This document shows, in pieces, positions 1 to 10,724 of a DNA stretch of 64,000 nucleotides. Source of the stretch: Trichosphaerium sp. ATCC 40318 (taxonomy: Eukaryota > Discosea > Flabellinia > Trichosidae); assembly GCA_038496445.1 (NCBI GenBank), contig JALMLS010000155.1:124001-188000 (forward strand), given 5' to 3'. The translations under genes and the position numbers were made by a program. Under the pieces are notes generated by a model, which saw only the letters and a list, made by a program, of their open reading frames with translations, made no database searches and was not told the DNA's origin. How positions within the stretch are numbered: position 1 is the stretch's first letter; the number at the start of each line of letters is the position of its first letter.

Positions 1-23
1 TTTTAAAGGCACCGTAATATAAC

Positions 24-257
24 GTGGTGTGCGTTTTTCTAACCGAAATTACACGTGCTATTGCACAAAGCGCTACTTGTATGTCTACTTGGATTTATTT
101 TATGTCTTCGGAATTGGTTATGCTTGATATGCTTATTAAGGCACCCGAGCTCCTGCTTGCTTGCGTCGCACAAGTACAACAGCACCTAGGGTGTTCAAAG
201 CCTAACTTGCTTTCGAAATCAAGCTTGTTCACAATTTTTGTGACAAGTGGTAAATAA
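24..257 (+). CDS. possible 3' exon of a gene truncated by the window edge
   Basis: An open frame of about 77 codons ends with TAA at 255-257. It has no ATG at its start (the first codon is GTG), so if it is coding it is a terminal exon of a gene beginning outside the window. Residue composition is balanced, with an amphipathic stretch (ELVMLDMLIKAPELLLACVA), but no family is recognised. The overlapping reverse frame (95-502) is Lys/Phe/Cys-rich and looks like a shadow. Coding status is only a guess. Confidence 0.25.
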   Translation: MVCVFLTEITRAIAQSATCMSTWIYFMSSELVMLDMLIKAPELLLACVAQVQQHLGCSKPNLLSKSSLFTIFVTSGK

Positions 258-525
258 GAAAATCCCAAGTATCCTTTTCTCAAAAAAATGTGTTTCTTTA
301 CAGGATTTTTTTGTTTACCACGAAATGCTGTAGTGCAGTACACATTTAGTGGAACAAAAAAAAGTTTTGGAACACAGAACGGGCAAAATAAGAAATTTAC
401 CGACGTGAAAGGTTGTAGGAATAAATACAATACTTTTGGGCATGATTCCTTGTTTTCAGTTGGTATTGTAAAAGGTACCACCTTCCTTTTATGGCGTAAC
501 ACTGAATTGTGCTAAAAAAGTAAAA
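258..525. other. intergenic, no supported gene
   Basis: Open frames exist on both strands here but are low-complexity and lack plausible starts. I see only the A-rich leader preceding the ATG at 526. Confidence 0.5.
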
Positions 526-1668
526 ATGTCCATCGTAAGCAACGTCTCAGTTGTTTTCTTTGTATTATGTTGTTCTACGCTTGTATCAGCATACGGATAC
601 ATGGCTAAAGACGGTTACCCATACAGTGGGCCTACATGGGAGGCAAAAACAGCTAAAGACAAGCTAGAGACGCTATACTCATCTGTTGTAAGCGACACTA
701 CACCATTAGACTGGTATGGCGCTGGTATGGTAGAACTTCTCATAGAGAACATGAATGGAACCTTCGACACCGTTGCTGATGATCTACCAAAACAAGGTAC
801 AATTCTAACGTCATTTTCAGTGGAAAGAAACAATTCCTACCCATTTTCTATTATCAGTCGCATTTAAACGTACATTGCTAACGAATCGATAGGTATTTTC
901 AATACGTACAGGAAGAAACTTATTCATACCGTTGGAGGTATCAACAAATGTCGCTGGGAAAGCGTAGGAACCCATAACTACACTGGAATGTTCAAAGGAG
1001 CCGATTTCGCTCTTTGTCGTATGTCCACCGCTTTAAAACCGGGTGCTGTTGAATTCACACCTGCTTTGAGCATCAAACTATTGATTGACGGACTTCCTTC
1101 TGTTAATACTATGGGCATGTACTCCCTATCCGGCCAGAATTCTTTTAATTTCTTTAAACATGATCTTACAAACCACGTACCAACTCTAGGTACAAACGCG
1201 TCTGTTGCTCTTAATGTCCTTCTTAAGAAGTTCAAGACATCATCGTCATGGCCTAACATGCTCGGTTTGAGCCCTTGGGCACAACATGATCAACAAGGAA
1301 GACCAGAAGCAAGACCAAACTTCCCGTTCAGACTTGTATTCAGCCCTTCAATGAAAGCTCACTCTTCATTCCCAGACACTGATCCTGGTATTGATCTCCC
1401 TAGACAACTAGAATCACTCGGTCAAGGGCGTCTTTACGATGTTTACGCCATTGATACACCTTTGGCAAGCCCAGTTAAGATTGCTGAAATCTCGGTAACA
1501 TCTAAAACAACACCTTCTCATTTTGGAGATAAGAGCCTTTTCTTCCGTCATGTGCGTATGGAAGACGACTTTGCTATTAGACCAGAATGGGTTGATCCTT
1601 CTGCTGAAATCACAAGACAACAAGAGAATGTACCACAGTTTGTATACCCTGATCTACCTTTTCGCTAA
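526..1668 (+). CDS. secreted protein with catalase-fold-like domain
   Basis: Two exons, 526-796 and 893-1668. The 96-nt intron (GTACAA...AG) splits a Gly codon in phase 1, and the protein is about 348 aa. The N-terminus is a clear signal peptide (hydrophobic VSVVFFVLCCSTLVSA, cleavage near residue 20). The body contains FKGADFALCRMS, a stretch FTPALSIKLLIDGLPS, MGMYSLSGQ, FNFFKHDLTNHVP and, near the end, GRLYDVYAIDTP with GDKSLFFRH. These blocks resemble a poorly described eukaryotic family related to haem catalases (RLS...TPG..LKFL..G pattern). I cannot confirm haem ligands, so no enzyme activity is claimed. The 5' boundary is supported by the signal peptide; it is alone on its strand, with the next gene convergent. 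Confidence 0.8.
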
Positions 1669-1947
1669 GCTTACAATGTGATAATAAAAAAGCCTATACA
1701 GCTGTCTGTTCATCACGTTTTTGGTTTTGTTACTAGAGTTGAATCTTCTTCTTATACTCTCTGTCGTGTAGTCAAATACAGCGAGGCGTTTGTTCAGACA
1801 CGTGACTTATTCTAATTGTACTTGCGTTGGAACATAGTCTGAAGCAAAGAGTAAGAAACTATCGTAACACGTAAAGTTTATTTATTGCTGGAACATAAAG
1901 TAACCTTTGTTACAAGAACTGCTTGATTATCTTAGTGTTTGCACTTA
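1669..1947. other. convergent intergenic spacer
   Basis: A 279-nt spacer between the 3' end of the secreted catalase-like gene and the 3' end of the F-box/MORN gene. It presumably holds both polyadenylation regions (AATAAA-like AATAAAAAAG at 1680). Nothing else is visible. Confidence 0.5.
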
Positions 1948-2661
1948 TCAGCAGTTTGAGTGTATGTTCAGTTCACCACGAGGAGTCCATGTTATGTAAA
2001 ATCCTTGTATTTTGCCATCCACAAAATGAGACTTTTTGCGCTTTTGGCCATTATCATACCATGACTTGAACTCTCCTTCTCGTTTATCATTAACATAATA
2101 AGAATTCTCTTTCAATTGGCCATTATCATACCATGACTTGAACTCTCCTTCTCGTTTGCCATTTACATAGCTAAACTCCTCCGTTAATTGGCCATTCTCA
2201 AACCATGACTTGTACTCTCCTTCTCGTTTACCATTGATATAATGACACTTGTGGTTTAATTTATCATTATCATACCAGCACTCATATTTGCCTTCTCGTT
2301 TATCATTCACATAATGAACAACCTTCCATTTATGAGCATTGTTTAACCAATACTTGGGTTGCTGTTTGAAGTGCTCAATAAGTCCATCTGTTTTACACCA
2401 TACTTTCAGCTCTCCATCATGTTTACCGTTGGCAAAATGATGGTGTTGAACTATACCACATGTTAGCCTCATCCATTTTCCATGTTTGTTGAGCTTAGAA
2501 TCAAATCTTGTCGCAGTTGCCATATATTTAGATACAAGTGGCAGTTTTGAATACGCTTCATAGTCTAAATCTATAATATCAAGCAGAAGCTCCATAGGAA
2601 GACGTAGGAGAGAGCAATTGTTTGATTCTCCTGTGTTAAATTGTATCACCTCCGTATTCAT
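1948..2661 (-). CDS. F-box protein with MORN-type (YwqK-like) repeats
   Basis: An intronless 237-aa frame with ATG at 2661. Residues about 20-55 match the F-box pattern (LRLPMELLLDIIDL then LPLVSKYM). The rest is six 24-residue repeats of the type NGKREGEFKSWYDNGQL, as in the MORN_2/YwqK antitoxin-type family. At DNA level a 40-nt block is identical at 2046-2085 and 2118-2157 (72-nt period), showing recent repeat expansion. F-box proteins recruit substrates to SCF ubiquitin ligases; the repeats would be the binding face (inference). This architecture and the lack of introns are typical of genes in amoeba-infecting giant viruses and their hosts, in contrast to the intron-rich neighbours. Confidence 0.85.
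   Translation of the reverse strand: MNTEVIQFNTGESNNCSLLRLPMELLLDIIDLDYEAYSKLPLVSKYMATATRFDSKLNKHGKWMRLTCGIVQHHHFANGKHDGELKVWCKTDGLIEHFKQQPKYWLNNAHKWKVVHYVNDKREGKYECWYDNDKLNHKCHYINGKREGEYKSWFENGQLTEEFSYVNGKREGEFKSWYDNGQLKENSYYVNDKREGEFKSWYDNGQKRKKSHFVDGKIQGFYITWTPRGELNIHSNC
2046..2157 (-). repeat. 72-nt tandem repeat units inside the F-box/MORN gene
   Basis: The 40-nt blocks 2046-2085 and 2118-2157 are identical, with more diverged copies upstream on the minus strand. Each 72-nt unit encodes one 24-residue MORN-type repeat. The near-identity implies recent duplication or homogenisation. Confidence 0.85.
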
Positions 2662-2871
2662 TTGTTTATGTTCAAGCCTGTGGTTCTATTATATAATGAA
2701 ATCAGGTAGAAATTTACACAGGAAGCAACGATGACTGTTGGAACAAAATTGTGGTCTTAGATGCTTGTGTGTATTGTGGTTGATAATCAATATTACCTAG
2801 TTTGGCAAGATTACCACGTGTGTAGAAAAGCTTTGACGCGTATCATAATTATCAACTCCAATATCAACTAA

Positions 2872-3692
2872 ATGAACACAATAACATTTATTGCGCTTTG
2901 TGTAGTGCTTTTTAGTCTCTTCGTAGCGAGGTACAACCAATAAAACCTAAATTGTTCATGTTTCAAACCATTCTAATTAAAACCACCTTCAATAGCCAGA
3001 AATGTGGAAGTTCTTGCGAATCTTCACTTTGTTATAACACCACGTGCCGATATTGTAGTACAAAAGGTAAATGCGTTGAATTTAGCGGTTGTGGTGGCCC
3101 TTGCGATATGTGGTAAGGTTTTTTATTGTCAAAAAAAAAGTTATGTCACGTGATAAGAAGTTAATAATTTAACAAAGGTATCAATGCGGACAAGGTTCAG
3201 GAAACTGCAGTGTACGTTAAATAATTCTTACATAATAAGCTAAATTACCTTTGTAAGTCTTGCCAAGATGGCATTTGTAAACCATACCCCAAATGCGGCG
3301 AAGCTTGCCCAAACGGTAACATTGATTGCCAAAATACTCAAGCTACATGCAAGTGGTGTCAAAATGGAGTTTGTGTCGGACAACAAACATGTGGTGGAGA
3401 GTGTCAAGGCGGACAATGTAGTGGAGAGTGTACTAAGTGCTTACAAAAAGATGGAAGCTCCAAGTGCGTAAAAGAGCAGTACGTACCATGTGGCGGACAA
3501 TGCGATGAGTCATGGGAATGTGAAGGCTCATGTGCTACATGTTTCAAAGGCAAATGTACACGTAATCCAAAGTGCGGGGAAGAATGCTTGAAAGACGGGC
3601 CAGGGTGTGATACCAGACCACTTTGTTATTGTTGCATCTTAGAAGGAAAGACATCCGGCCTTTGTCAATCAGTATGGTCGTCTTGTCAATAA
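2872..3692 (+). CDS. secreted cysteine-rich repeat protein
   Basis: A four-exon gene reconstructed by phase: 2872-2930, 2996-3112, 3178-3211, 3258-3692 (total 645 nt, 214 aa, stop TAA). Exon 1 is a signal peptide (MNTITFIALCVVLFSLFVA). The mature part is dense in Cys, with repeated CGG.C....C.G.C..C motifs such as CGGECQGGQC and CGGQCDESWEC, as in disulfide-knotted extracellular proteins. Introns are 46-65 nt and use GTACAA, GTAAGG and GTACGT donors. No known family is assigned. The long open frame at 3268-3471 in another register is a shadow. Confidence 0.85.
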
Positions 3693-3848
3693 AAACCTGT
3701 GGGTTGATTGTCAAATAACTTGTCTTAGCTCGCATGTTACATATTCTACAGTAAAATTCTTTAAAACGAAAGCTGAGAAAATTCAACGAAAACTTGACTT
3801 TGGTTTTCGGTTTCTGGTTTCTCTTCTCATTTTGTTCAGAACAAACTT

Positions 3849-4073
3849 ATGGCGGGTGTAGTAGTAATAAAAATGGTAGTAAATGATAACGACGAGAAAA
3901 AGGTGTATGTCAACTCTGCACTTGTAAACGGAAAGCGATCCGATGCTTATTACCTTCTCAATGATTATCACGCTCAAGGCTACGAAATTAAAACTCACCA
4001 AATGATACAAGGACGGCCTGAAACTCGTACAGCAGAAATACATTATTGGACGCTGCAAAAGAGAATAGGCTAA
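3849..4073 (+). CDS. small intronless hypothetical protein (DUF4177-like?)
   Basis: A 74-aa frame from ATG 3849 with a soluble, globular composition: strand-like start (MAGVVVIKMVV), LLNDYHAQGYEIKTHQ in the middle and YWTLQKR at the end. This order (strand, helix ending in a GW/GYE turn, strand ending in YW.L.R) resembles the tiny DUF4177-type fold. The similarity is by eye only. It is preceded by a purine-rich leader and has no intron. Confidence 0.5.
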   Translation: MAGVVVIKMVVNDNDEKKVYVNSALVNGKRSDAYYLLNDYHAQGYEIKTHQMIQGRPETRTAEIHYWTLQKRIG

Positions 4074-4445
4074 AGACCAAATCGTAAAACTGACAACGCT
4101 TTGTGACAGCATAAATAAGATAACAATAAACGTCACATGGCCAAACACGACAGCTAGTAGAAACTGATGTAAATTAAATGAAACACGCGGGAAACCAGTC
4201 CTTGACTAACTGTTAGATTTTTTCAAAAAGGCTTTGTTTATTAAAAACAAAGTTTATTTCCTCTGCACGTTCGTAGTCTGCACGTTTGGTGGTACAGCAC
4301 CATAAGATGGACAATAAGGGAAGCGCAAGCAGTTTAAAATACAAGATTTTAAAAGACTTTGTTGTCTTGTTGAATGTACGTACTTGCATAGGTAGCAGTG
4401 TTTTGCTTCTTTTTACGGCGACGTATAGTCAAACAGGCAACTATG
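4074..4445. other. intergenic, no supported gene
   Basis: A-rich spacer between the small protein and the 3' end of the minus-strand Cys-rich gene. A plus-strand frame beginning at 4286 overlaps the real minus-strand exons and is not supported. Confidence 0.45.
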
Positions 4446-5055
4446 CTAAAAATAACAATGCAAGGATTGCAATTGTATTAAAAACAAACCAATTGCTACC
4501 TTCAAAAAAAACAGCCATAAGCAATTTGTATGGTACCGAAATCTATACCACTTGTGTACACACAACCGTGTACTATATCTTTGCAGGTAGCTTCATCACT
4601 AATAGAACAGTCAGAGCCATCTCAAAAAAAACCAAACTAGTTGGTTTTGTCTTGTGCCTGCAATAATTCTCATTATAATCACATGTTGAACTAGAAAAGA
4701 TTGCTTCACAAAACGCTAGAGAAATAATAAGAACGAATGTAATAACTTTGGAATCAAACAAACGAAAACAACCAGCTATTTTTGTACAAGACATTCCAGG
4801 CTCTTTTTATTTTTATCAACAGCGTACCCGTTGAAGTAGGGCAAGTGTATTTTAGACATCTACTAACAGTGTAAATGCTCTCATAACTACTAGTACTTGG
4901 ACACCACAACTGTCCATGGCAGCGCAAACAGGGCAGCTAAAATTTGCTAGAGGGCATGGGACGAATTTTTGGCCTACTGAAGGCTGCTGAGCTTGTATAG
5001 ATACTATGAAGGATATCGCTACTACAATTAAAATACTGGGAGATGTTGTGATCAT
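4446..5055 (-). CDS. second secreted Cys-containing protein with hydrophobic C-terminus
   Basis: A spliced minus-strand gene. The first exon starts at ATG 5055 with a signal peptide (SILIVVAISFIVSIQA) followed by CPLANFSCPVCAAMDSC. A 43-nt intron (GTGTCC...TTAG) and a 52-nt intron (GTACGC...ATAG) join frames reading RCLKYTCPTST then AGCFRLFDSK. The last exon reads SDCSISDEATCKDIVHGC and ends in a hydrophobic tail (FNTIAILALLFLA, stop 4446-4448), so the protein may be membrane- or GPI-anchored. One junction near 4640-4700 cannot be resolved. The style is close to the Cys-rich gene at 2872, but sequence similarity is weak. Confidence 0.6.
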
Positions 5056-5448
5056 TATTTGAAGTTGTTGAATTGGCTCCCAAACTTTAGTCTGCAAATT
5101 GTGACACGTGCTTTTAATTCATAGGAAGTAGGCCTGTACGTAACATCCGATTATGTTGTATCCAACCAATGAAACTTCTATTAATAAGGTTTTATTGCAT
5201 TAAACACGTTCTAGGAATTGTATACAGCTTAGTACTGTGATAGTTTTAACAGAAACTGCAAGCAGCTTTACATGTGAGAAAAGGCTTCTCGTTAGTTCCA
5301 ATACCTAAAACAGGTCTAGTCACGTTTATTGTGGTTGATAGGATTTGCATTGGACAAGGTGCGCACAACTTGTTATTTCCCTAACTCGTTACAAGGTACA
5401 CAGCGGGTAAAAAAAACTACTCCATTATAAATTTTGTTCTAGTAAACA
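5056..5448. other. intergenic, no supported gene
   Basis: Spacer between two minus-strand genes. No coding frame or RNA gene is recognised. Confidence 0.45.
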
Positions 5449-6753
5449 CTATTTTGCACTTTTTTCTTTCAACTCATTTATAGTTTCGTACTGCTCAGCT
5501 ACTTGATCTTGGAGATCCGTGCAATGTTGTTTGGTGAGCTTTAACTCAAGTTTCATACTGGCAAGCTCAGCTTGCATTGCTGCTTTGGTCTCTATTTCTG
5601 CCTGGTCGCAAGTTGCTTGTTTTATCAACTCTACATCTTCATTTGTTCTTAGCATGTGTCAGTACTAAACATAGAAACATCAAAGGCGTACATGTAGTCA
5701 CACATTGGTACAAGAACATATTTTATATTGTTGATCTTGTTTAGCTCATCTACCATTATTTCCACAACACCTACTATCAGTTAGAAAATTTAATACAATA
5801 GCCGTGCTACAAAAAGTCGTACTTTCTATACGAAGTTTGCAATCAATAGGAGCACCAATATCTTCCAAAAATTTTTCGCAGTCGCTTTTCAATTCCTTCC
5901 AACCCTTTGCCTTAGTACCAGTATGACAGTACTCATTCCGTTGAGCCATAATATGGTTAAATGTGTACCACGCCGATTGTGGGTTACGCATACTTTTTGC
6001 AAGTATGTACCAGTTCCGGGTTGGAGAGAACCGTTGATATGCGTTATCATAGAGCTGTAGCTCAAACCTCCACCGAGTAAGATCTGCACATTTAGGCACC
6101 GGCTCTTTACTCGTCCAATCGCGCTCAACTCTCAAATACATCATGTACAGAGACATAGCAATAACCCATCTGTACATCCGAAACCGAGCTGCGGAAAGAA
6201 CTGCAGGTTTTTCGTTCGTGCACGAACTTTCTCCAAAGCCCTCGGCACCCTCTTTTTGGTCTGGCACTATTCCTGACAAAGGACTACTTGTAGTGAGAAA
6301 AATAAGGCACAACGGCGTACAAGAAATAGAAAAGTTAAAAAAAACTCAAAAAACGTGTCTAACAAAATAAAAAAATGGTCTAACTTACGTTTTTTGTGCT
6401 GGTTTGTTGATACCACGGTTGCCGGTACGCTGCTTGCTAGTACTTGTAGTAGAGAATGGTCCTTTTTTTCTATAGAATATTGTGAGTAGACGGCCGAAAA
6501 TTGACTAGTTACGTACTGAATACGGCGGTTTCGATTAGCGTTACGGTCGATTCTAATAGGTCCACGTGATTTTTCAGGGTTCAAAGTGCTGTTATACCGT
6601 GCTTCTATCGGTGGCATAGCTACAGTATGTTAGGCAGAACCAAATAGTGTACTTACAATCTCCAGCTGAACCGCCAGACACTTTATTGTTCGCATCACCA
6701 TTCCTACTATTGGATGGGTGTCTATCAGCCTTGGGTGGGTGTCTATGAGCCAT
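5449..6753 (-). CDS. coiled-coil protein A (multi-exon, unknown function)
   Basis: Four exons on the minus strand. Exon 1 (ATG 6753) encodes a His/Pro/Ser/Asn-rich hydrophilic N-terminus (MAHRHPPKADRHP) ending at a GTAAGT donor near 6656. Exon 2 (about 6620-6395) joins in phase 1 (SMPPIEARYNSTL). Exon 3 (about 6263-5775) holds a Trp/Tyr-rich helical domain (WVIAMSLYMMYLRVERDW, RFSPTRNWYILAK, WYTFNHIMAQRNEYC). Exon 4 (about 5640-5449) is a coiled coil (AELASMKLELKLTKQ, LQDQVAEQYETINELKEK). Exons 1 and 4 are paralogous to coiled-coil gene B at 12.8-13.3 kb, which lacks the middle domain. No known family. Confidence 0.6.
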
Positions 6754-7737
6754 TGTTTTACTTCGTGTAGATGAATGTATCTTTGATTCGTTTTGAAAAA
6801 TTAAACAAGGCAAAAATGATTCACAAAGACTTAACAAAAAACTCCTCTTTTTCGTTACAATGTTTTTACATGTTTTTGTTTGCTTTCTACGCTTGGAGAT
6901 TCCTTTAAGACCCTAAATACAATGAGTTTTAGAATTTGCACCAAAATAAACTTAAAACGTTTGGGGTTCAATGTATTGTTGACACTTACGTTAGTGGTAG
7001 ACATATCGTGGAGGTTTGAGTTGATTTTAATCAAGTTAAGCTGTTCTCGATTTGGTGATTTTTAACAAATCAATCACGTTGAGAGATTTTTTTTTCACAA
7101 TTGCAACAGCTCCAAAAAGGCTCTATAATCGCTAGTAAACCACTCTAGGCAATGGAACAAAACAAAGTACTACATACCAAAAAAAATCTACATAAAAAAA
7201 GTACACAAACCGGAATTCATCGTTGTTTCAAAAAAGCGGTTGCACGTGACTCAAATGGTTTTAAAGTAGATTTGCTTGAGTTTCACTTTTTTGAAATCTT
7301 GCACTTGAAATAACGGTAAAAGATACCCGTGATAATTGTATTCACCTCCCAGACGCTCTGAAATGTGTTTTTACCTATGGCACTTTCTCGTGAATACTCA
7401 TGTAGTGTAACACAAAAAAGATTGTTAACAGTTTTGAGGCAACACATGACAATGGTGAGAAGTGTCAACTTGTTTTTATTGAGTTGGGTCGTTTTTCTAT
7501 TTTTCGGTAAACTACTCATTACCGTACGACTACAGACTATCTCCGTTTAGTCTAGCTGTTATGAGTGCCACTACTTGTATGTATGTTACCTATCTCCTTC
7601 GAATGAGATCAATCGGGAAGGAGTTGAAATCCACTATTCAATACACTTTTTTTTTTGAAAACTTATTTCACGTGCAGTTCAGGTCTCAACACAGAGTGTA
7701 TTGTACATCATAAATGGACAAAGGAAATATTTTTGTT
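6754..7737. other. intergenic, including a duplicated promoter segment
   Basis: No supported gene. Positions about 6840-7110 (upstream of coiled-coil gene A) are duplicated at about 13396-13640 upstream of coiled-coil gene B, with shared runs such as TTTAAGACCCTAAATACAAT. Short frames at 6880, 7283 and 7365 are not credible. Confidence 0.6.
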
Positions 7738-8126
7738 TTAACACAATTGACAACATAAAAAGCTGGTTAGGAACACAGAAGTTAGCACATGGAACTTTTG
7801 TGATGTAATACAGTCAGTAGTAATGTCACAGTTGTACATGTCTCCTAATCGTACGATATTTTTTGAGTTACACTTCCTAAGTACTATCGGAAGCGTAAAT
7901 TTGTATTTAGCGTTATCACGTGTACTGTGTGCTTGTTGAGAGAACTTGTGTTTTTTGTTCTTTGGTTCGCATGTAGCACAAGCGGCACTTCGAAAAAAGA
8001 TTCTTTGATAGTGTAGCACTCTGGGTCCTACAATTGCAACAGGGTATAATTGGTTGGTGATAATAGCGATATTCACATACTTGAAACTAGGGTTAGGGTG
8101 CTGTTTTACATTGAACTGGACATGCA
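7738..8126 (-). CDS. possible terminal exon of an unknown secreted or membrane protein
   Basis: An open frame of about 129 codons beginning without ATG (first codon TTG, stop codon just upstream), so if real it is a 3' exon. It contains strand-like hydrophobic segments (NIAIITNQLYPVAIVG, YKFTLPIVLRKC), several Cys, and a hydrophobic end (FHVLTSVFLTSFLCCQLC). I could not find convincing upstream exons between 8130 and 8600. Confidence 0.3.
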
Positions 8127-8599
8127 AGTATCTTTAGCTGGATTTGGTTCCTGACTATCTATTTCCTTAGTACAAGACGGCAGTTTATTCTAAATACCAT
8201 TATGGTCTCTGAGGATGCCTCCGTACGCACCACTAGAAACCATTAATTCTCCACAACGAAAATTACATCAGTCCAAGCGCCAAGTCAATAAGGCCTGGTA
8301 CTTCTCCAAACACTTTTTAGTATTACAAAAAAGATGCCACTGAATAGACTGATTCAGTCCAAACACCCAAAGATTCTGTTTTATTTATTCAAATTCTAGC
8401 CATTCCAATACATTTACCCACGTATGTATAGCTAACTCTCGATATGCGCACGGAATACATATTTCAACCCTAAAAAATGCCATCAAAATGTCTACCACGA
8501 ATACCCTGGAAGTAACTCAGTGGATACTACAAAGCGTATAAAACGTATTACTATTTTACAAAATAGTGTAAAACTGAGCCTATGTTAGACCGTTCAAAC
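8127..8599. other. intergenic, no supported gene
   Basis: AT-rich spacer up to the left edge of the inverted duplication. Nothing recognised. Confidence 0.45.
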
Positions 8600-8813
8600 T
8601 ATACACGAAACTCTCAACATTAAGGTTTATAATCACGTGATATCTCGAGATCTAGTATACTCCACTCCTACATGTCATGTGAATGTTGTGCAGTACTTGG
8701 TACATTACCTCTAAAAGCATATGAGGCACACCAACAGTTTTTAAGCACCAACTAAAAAGGTACTGGCTTCACTTAAAAAAACCCCGACTGAGCTCGAACC
8801 ATTACGACAGCAT

Positions 8814-9044
8814 TTATGACCACACAAGGCACTCCTTTGTAGATGAATAATACTCGTAAAAACAGTTCCTGATGGGAGCCAGTAAAAGATAAAACCCATT
8901 CAAAGAATATGACACGCGCAGAAAACTTTTCAAACAGAGGTTCAAAGTTGGCACAACACTAATTATTTCAATACATATCCAGAATCTTTGATGTTTAGTA
9001 AAGACAAAGTAAGTACCTTTCTCACACAATGTGGCGTCATCCAA
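8814..9044 (-). CDS. 76-codon frame conserved in both duplication arms (doubtful gene)
   Basis: A frame of 76 codons begins with ATG (MDDATLCEKGTYFVF) and diverges from the secreted-protein gene. Its counterpart at 22018-22248 keeps the same length, with differences concentrated near the N-terminus. Preservation may only reflect the youth of the duplication. No family, signal peptide or domain is recognised. Confidence 0.3.
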   Translation of the reverse strand: MDDATLCEKGTYFVFTKHQRFWICIEIISVVPTLNLCLKSFLRVSYSLNGFYLLLAPIRNCFYEYYSSTKECLVWS

Positions 9045-9140
9045 AATTTTGATTCACAGCCACGAGCTGATACCACAAAGTGCCACGTTTGACTTATTTA
9101 CTCCTTTTTCAGTATCACCACAAATCAATTTACCATAAAT

Positions 9141-10571
9141 ATGAAACAACAACTCTTGCTTCTATTCGTTGGACTATTCCTTGTATCCCTCAACGCATCT
9201 CAAGTTGATCCCTTTGTTGCCTTTGGAAGATCTGAAGCTATCAATTCATCTCCTCAAGTAACTGAAACTACTCTCGATGGCTCTATTGTCGGTGGTCGTA
9301 GAGATCTCACAGCAAACAGGTTATCAGGAGCCCCGATTGATGCATTGAGAACCTCTTGTGCGATTGTAAACAATCTTGGTTTCCAACTATCTAATGATGT
9401 CTCTGTCATTGGATCTTGTTCTTCTGTGTACGCTGGAGCATCTCTTTCTGGCATTTCACCTCCATTGGACTTGACTCAGAACGGGTGCAGTATGTTTTAT
9501 TATTAAACACGTGATTTATTGAGCTGAACCTCACTGTTTTATAGGTTGTTACAACTTTCGTGTAAGATATTCTGATAGTCAGACAATTGTATCTGCTGTT
9601 TTAAGAGATTCTGCAACTTCAACAAATACTGAACTCAGTTTTGATATCACCCAGGAGATATCTACACCTGTAGACGCACGTATCCCTTACGGAAGTAGTA
9701 TTGGTGATCTGGTATCAGTTGATCGTATTGAATATGTGCTAGATGCTGATGTTGGCGGTGCTGATGCTGTTATCTCATACGCTTGCTGCCAACCATCTGT
9801 ATCCTGTTGGTACGAACCGTTTTCTCATTTTACAATCTAAAATTACACATCCGTTTTTTTTAAAGTACCATGTACTCACGTGGTCATTAGGCATACAATC
9901 AATCCTCTTGGTTCTGCAAATATCAATTTACCATAAATATGAAACAACGATTTGAAAGTTGGTGATGAGATCAATGTTGATGTGACTTGTGAGAACTACG
10001 AGAGGTTTCCAGTACTTGTTTCCGAGACCATATCAGGTTCTTTCGAATTTGAGTACTGTTCAATCATCATCTTGCTCTGGAACATCTTCATCAAGTGTGG
10101 TCAAAACTCACAAGCATCATGCACTATCACAATCGAGTTGACATCGTCTGGTCAATTAAACGACATTGGTGCGTCTATCACCACATCTTCTGGTGAATCT
10201 ACTCCAATCCGTTCAAATGAAGGATCTTCAACGTATGTATCTTTGTATCTGGTTCTTGCATTTCCTTAATTGTTATTTTAGTCAAGGCACTTCTGCTTTC
10301 TGTGATGCTCCAACTATCTTCTATCACTGTTTCTGGAAACGATAGTGACGATAATGATGACGATGGCGGCGATGACGCTGACAGCACCGTACCACCAACA
10401 CAAGTACCATGTCGTAACCATAGAAAGTGTTTCCGTCTTACAAGACGTAACCCATGCATATTTTCATCAAACTGTGTTTCAAGATCATGTGCTGTGTATT
10501 ATCACAACACTCCAGAATGTCATCAAGAGCCTCTTTGCTTTGGATCTTACTGGGACCAAGCAAATGCGTAG
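9141..10571 (+). pseudogene. secreted-protein family copy 1, broken
   Basis: Exon 1 (9141-9491) encodes a signal peptide (MKQQLLLLFVGLFLVSLNA) and exon 2 (from about 9546) is intact. Exon 3 contains a 22-nt insertion (9927-9948) identical to 9129-9150, around this gene's own start codon; it creates an in-frame TAA and a frameshift. Two further deletions of about 12 and 35 nt relative to copy 2 remove part of the Ser-rich segment. The last exon keeps the Cys-rich C-terminus (VPCRNHRKCFRLTRRNPC ... CFGSYWDQANA, TAG 10569-10571). Copies 2 and 3 lie at 20.1-21.9 and 11.9-12.5 kb. Confidence 0.8.
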
Positions 10572-10724
10572 AACTAATAAACGCAAAGGATATTGCATTT
10601 TAGCTATCCTCCCTTCACTATCATACATGTCTTTTACTCTGTATCTCTACTTGGTCTTGACTAGTGTGGTGATACTGTCATGATCATAATTTACTGTAGT
10701 CATTTATGAGTGTCTAATATTGTG

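Larger units (their letters stand above)
8600..10626 (+). repeat. left arm of a 2-kb inverted segmental duplication
   Basis: This stretch matches the reverse complement of about 20410-22465 over its whole length, with substitutions and small indels. Homology fades just outside the TTTATAATCACGTGATATC block on one side and ends at TCACTATCATACATG on the other. The arm carries promoter, signal-peptide exon and downstream exons of a secreted-protein gene, plus a 76-codon frame on the opposite strand. Confidence 0.9.

Noticed and set aside
95-502. 135-codon minus-strand frame
   Set aside because: Low-complexity Phe/Lys/Cys composition, no signal or domain, overlaps a better plus-strand frame.
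1948-2661. Bacterial toxin-antitoxin gene
   Set aside because: The YwqK-like repeats are shared with antitoxin annotations, but the F-box and eukaryotic setting argue for a host or viral F-box protein; no partner toxin is present.
3268-3471. 67-codon ATG frame starting MAFVNHTPNAAKLAQ
   Set aside because: Out-of-frame shadow of the Cys-rich exon 3258-3692, whose frame is supported by signal peptide, splice phases and regular Cys spacing.
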